Assembly: GCF_003385185.1 (NCBI RefSeq)
Contig: NZ_PQHZ01000051.1
Location: forward strand, 1 to 42,656
Length of the DNA: 42,656 bases
Direction of reading: 5' to 3'
Source of the DNA: Amycolatopsis palatopharyngis
GTDB lineage: Bacteria > Actinomycetota > Actinomycetes > Mycobacteriales > Pseudonocardiaceae
Numbering within the stretch: position 1 is the stretch's first letter; every line of letters begins with the position of its first letter. The translations under genes and the position numbers were made by a program. Below are positions 41,504-42,656 of this stretch, in pieces. The notes under the pieces were generated by a model, which was not told the DNA's origin, made no database searches, and worked only from the letters and a program-made list of their open reading frames with translations.

Positions 41504-42475
41504 ATGGCTTCGACGAGCGCGAAATGGACGGAGGACCAGATTCCCGACCAGTCCGGGCGCACCGCGCTGGTCACTGGCGCGAACTCCGGACTGGGCCTGC
41601 GCACGGCGCAGGTGCTGGGTGCGAGGGGCGCAAGGGTGCTGATCGCCTGCCGCTCACGGGAACGCGGGGAGCAGGCCGTGCGGGAGGTCGCCGCGATGGC
41701 GGCGACCGAACCCGAACTGGTCCGGCTCGATCTCGCCGACCTGTCCTCCGTGCGTGATGCGGCCGAGCGGACCCGCGAGCTGACCGGGGACTCGCTCGAC
41801 CTGCTGATCAACAACGCCGGTGTGATGGGCACTCCCCGTGGTGTCACCGAGGACGGCTTCGAGACTCAGCTCGGCACCAACCATCTCGGGCACGCGGCGC
41901 TCACCTGGCTGCTCATGCCCGCCCTGCGCGGCGCCGCGCAGGGCGAGCGCGAACGGCCTCGGATCGTCACCGTGTCCAGTATCGCGGCCGGCAGCGGGTG
42001 GCTCGACCTCGACGATCCCAACTTCGAACGCCGCCGCTACAGTCCCGCGGCCGCCTACGGGCAGGCCAAGCTCGCCAACCAGGTCTTCGCCATCGAACTG
42101 GACCGCAGGCTCCGCGTCTCCGGCGACGACATCCTCAGTGTCGCGGCGCACCCCGGCTACACCCGGTCCCAGCTCGGCTCCTCGATGGCTCGTTCATATG
42201 GCAGCCGGATCGTACGGGCGGCGGTGGGGACCGGCATCCGCATCGGTGAGTTCGCCCTCGCGCAGACCACGCGAATGGGCACGCTCCCCCAGCTGTACGC
42301 CGCGACCGCGCCCGGTGTCGCCGGCGGCGAGTACGTCGGGCCCGACGGCCCGCGCGGGCTACGCGGGCACCCCACCATCGTCTCCCCGCTCCGTCGCGCC
42401 CTTCCGGCGGAAAGCGGCTCTGGCCTGTGGGAACTCACCGCGAGGCTGACCGGCATCGCTCCCGATCCAGCCTGA
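41504..42475 (+). CDS. Short-chain dehydrogenase/reductase (retinol dehydrogenase/WWOX-like)
   Basis: The 323-residue SDR has the cofactor loop TGANSGLGLRTAQ with RVLIACRSRERG, which favours NADP, then NNAGVMGTP, the catalytic YGQAKLANQ (Tyr and Lys) and VSSIAAGSG (Ser). The length and AHPGYTRSQL fit the WWOX/retinol-dehydrogenase-like group, with an unknown substrate. TAGTTA 9 nt before the ATG could be a -10 for a near-leaderless transcript. A hairpin follows the stop. Confidence 0.93.
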   Translation: MASTSAKWTEDQIPDQSGRTALVTGANSGLGLRTAQVLGARGARVLIACRSRERGEQAVREVAAMAATEPELVRLDLADLSSVRDAAERTRELTGDSLDLLINNAGVMGTPRGVTEDGFETQLGTNHLGHAALTWLLMPALRGAAQGERERPRIVTVSSIAAGSGWLDLDDPNFERRRYSPAAAYGQAKLANQVFAIELDRRLRVSGDDILSVAAHPGYTRSQLGSSMARSYGSRIVRAAVGTGIRIGEFALAQTTRMGTLPQLYAATAPGVAGGEYVGPDGPRGLRGHPTIVSPLRRALPAESGSGLWELTARLTGIAPDPA

Positions 42476-42480
42476 ACCAC

Positions 42481-42507
42481 CGCCCGCCCCGCGCTGCGGG
42501 ACGGGCG
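42481..42507. terminator. Hairpin between the SDR gene and lipA
   Basis: A 12-bp stem with one mismatch (42481-42492 with 42496-42507, loop GCT) begins 5 nt after the SDR stop. It touches the -10 hexamer of lipA. Confidence 0.75.
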
Positions 42508-42513
42508 TACGCT
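42508..42513 (+). promoter_or_regulatory. -10 hexamer for lipA
   Basis: TACGCT ends 6 nt before the GTG at 42520, directly after the hairpin, and predicts a leaderless lipA transcript. Confidence 0.55.
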
Positions 42514-42519
42514 GGCTGT

Positions 42520-42656
42520 GTGAGTGCATCTCCTGATGGTCGGAAGTTGTTGCGGCTTGAGGTTCGTAACAGTGAGACGCCGATTGAGAAGAAGCCGTCG
42601 TGGATTCGGACTCGGGTGCGGATGGGGCCGGAGTTCACGGAGTTGAAGGGTTTGGT
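42520..42656 (+). CDS. lipA: Lipoyl synthase, N-terminal part (cut by window end)
   Basis: The visible 45 residues start VSASPDGRKLLRLEVRNSET and continue PIEKKPSWIRTR, then MGPEFTELK, matching the N-terminus of actinobacterial lipoyl synthase, the radical-SAM enzyme that inserts sulfur into octanoyl groups. The cysteine motifs lie beyond the window end. Codon use is unlike all other genes here: 42 of 45 wobble positions are G or T and only 2 are C. The GTG start is supported by TACGCT 6 nt upstream. Confidence 0.9.
   Translation, partial: MSASPDGRKLLRLEVRNSETPIEKKPSWIRTRVRMGPEFTELKGL

Overview
The window is high-GC DNA of an actinomycete, most likely a member of the Pseudonocardiaceae. This rests on G/C-rich third codon positions, frequent GTG starts, F420-dependent enzymes, and a gene order that largely follows the mycobacterial block running from qcrB/qcrA/qcrC/ctaE and trpD through ctaF, ctaC, asnB, adoK, erpA, the DUF3043 gene, cobT, ilvE, pepA and sucB to lipB and lipA. 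The family assignment is an inference. No rRNA, tRNA, CRISPR array, transposase or integrase was seen.

Region 1 (1-8402) is mainly respiratory. The cytochrome bc1 genes (qcrB, cut by the window edge, qcrA and qcrC) and ctaE run leftwards. ctaF and ctaC lie further right on the same strand. Between them are a conserved hypothetical gene, a degenerate receiver-domain gene, trpD, a GlxA-type regulator and a DMT-type exporter. Region 2 (8589-18453) is housekeeping: asnB, adoK, erpA, a DUF3043 membrane protein, an aldo/keto reductase, an IspD-like cytidylyltransferase, cobT, ilvE, a small membrane protein and a DUF402 protein.

Region 3 (18554-27372) is an accessory island, lower in GC in places and with all genes on the minus strand. 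It encodes a CBS-domain ABC transporter of the OpuB/OpuC (quaternary amine) type, an MmgE/PrpD-family enzyme, an alpha/beta-hydrolase that appears to have lost its Ser and Asp catalytic residues, an IclR regulator, a DUF6282 metallohydrolase-like protein and a carbon-nitrogen hydrolase. It reads as one uptake-and-breakdown system for an unidentified nitrogen-containing compound, and it is the best candidate here for an undescribed system.

Region 4 (27536-37591) returns to core metabolism: a membrane protein, leucyl aminopeptidase, a SUKH-domain protein, then a lipoate-centred run (lpdA, a two-lipoyl-domain E2, a TIGR01777 epimerase, a PAP2 phosphatase and lipB). Region 5 (37638-42475) is about 5 kb of accessory regulatory and redox genes (ECF sigma factor, F420-type LLM oxidoreductase, TetR, SDR) lying between lipB and lipA, which are normally neighbours. 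lipA begins at 42520 and is cut by the window end; its visible codons end almost only in G or T.

Two window-wide signals stand out. At least ten genes have a TANNNT -10 hexamer 6-8 nt before the start codon, which predicts leaderless transcripts. A 30-bp palindromic repeat family forms short tandem arrays at two gene ends (13282-13371 and 31213-31324).
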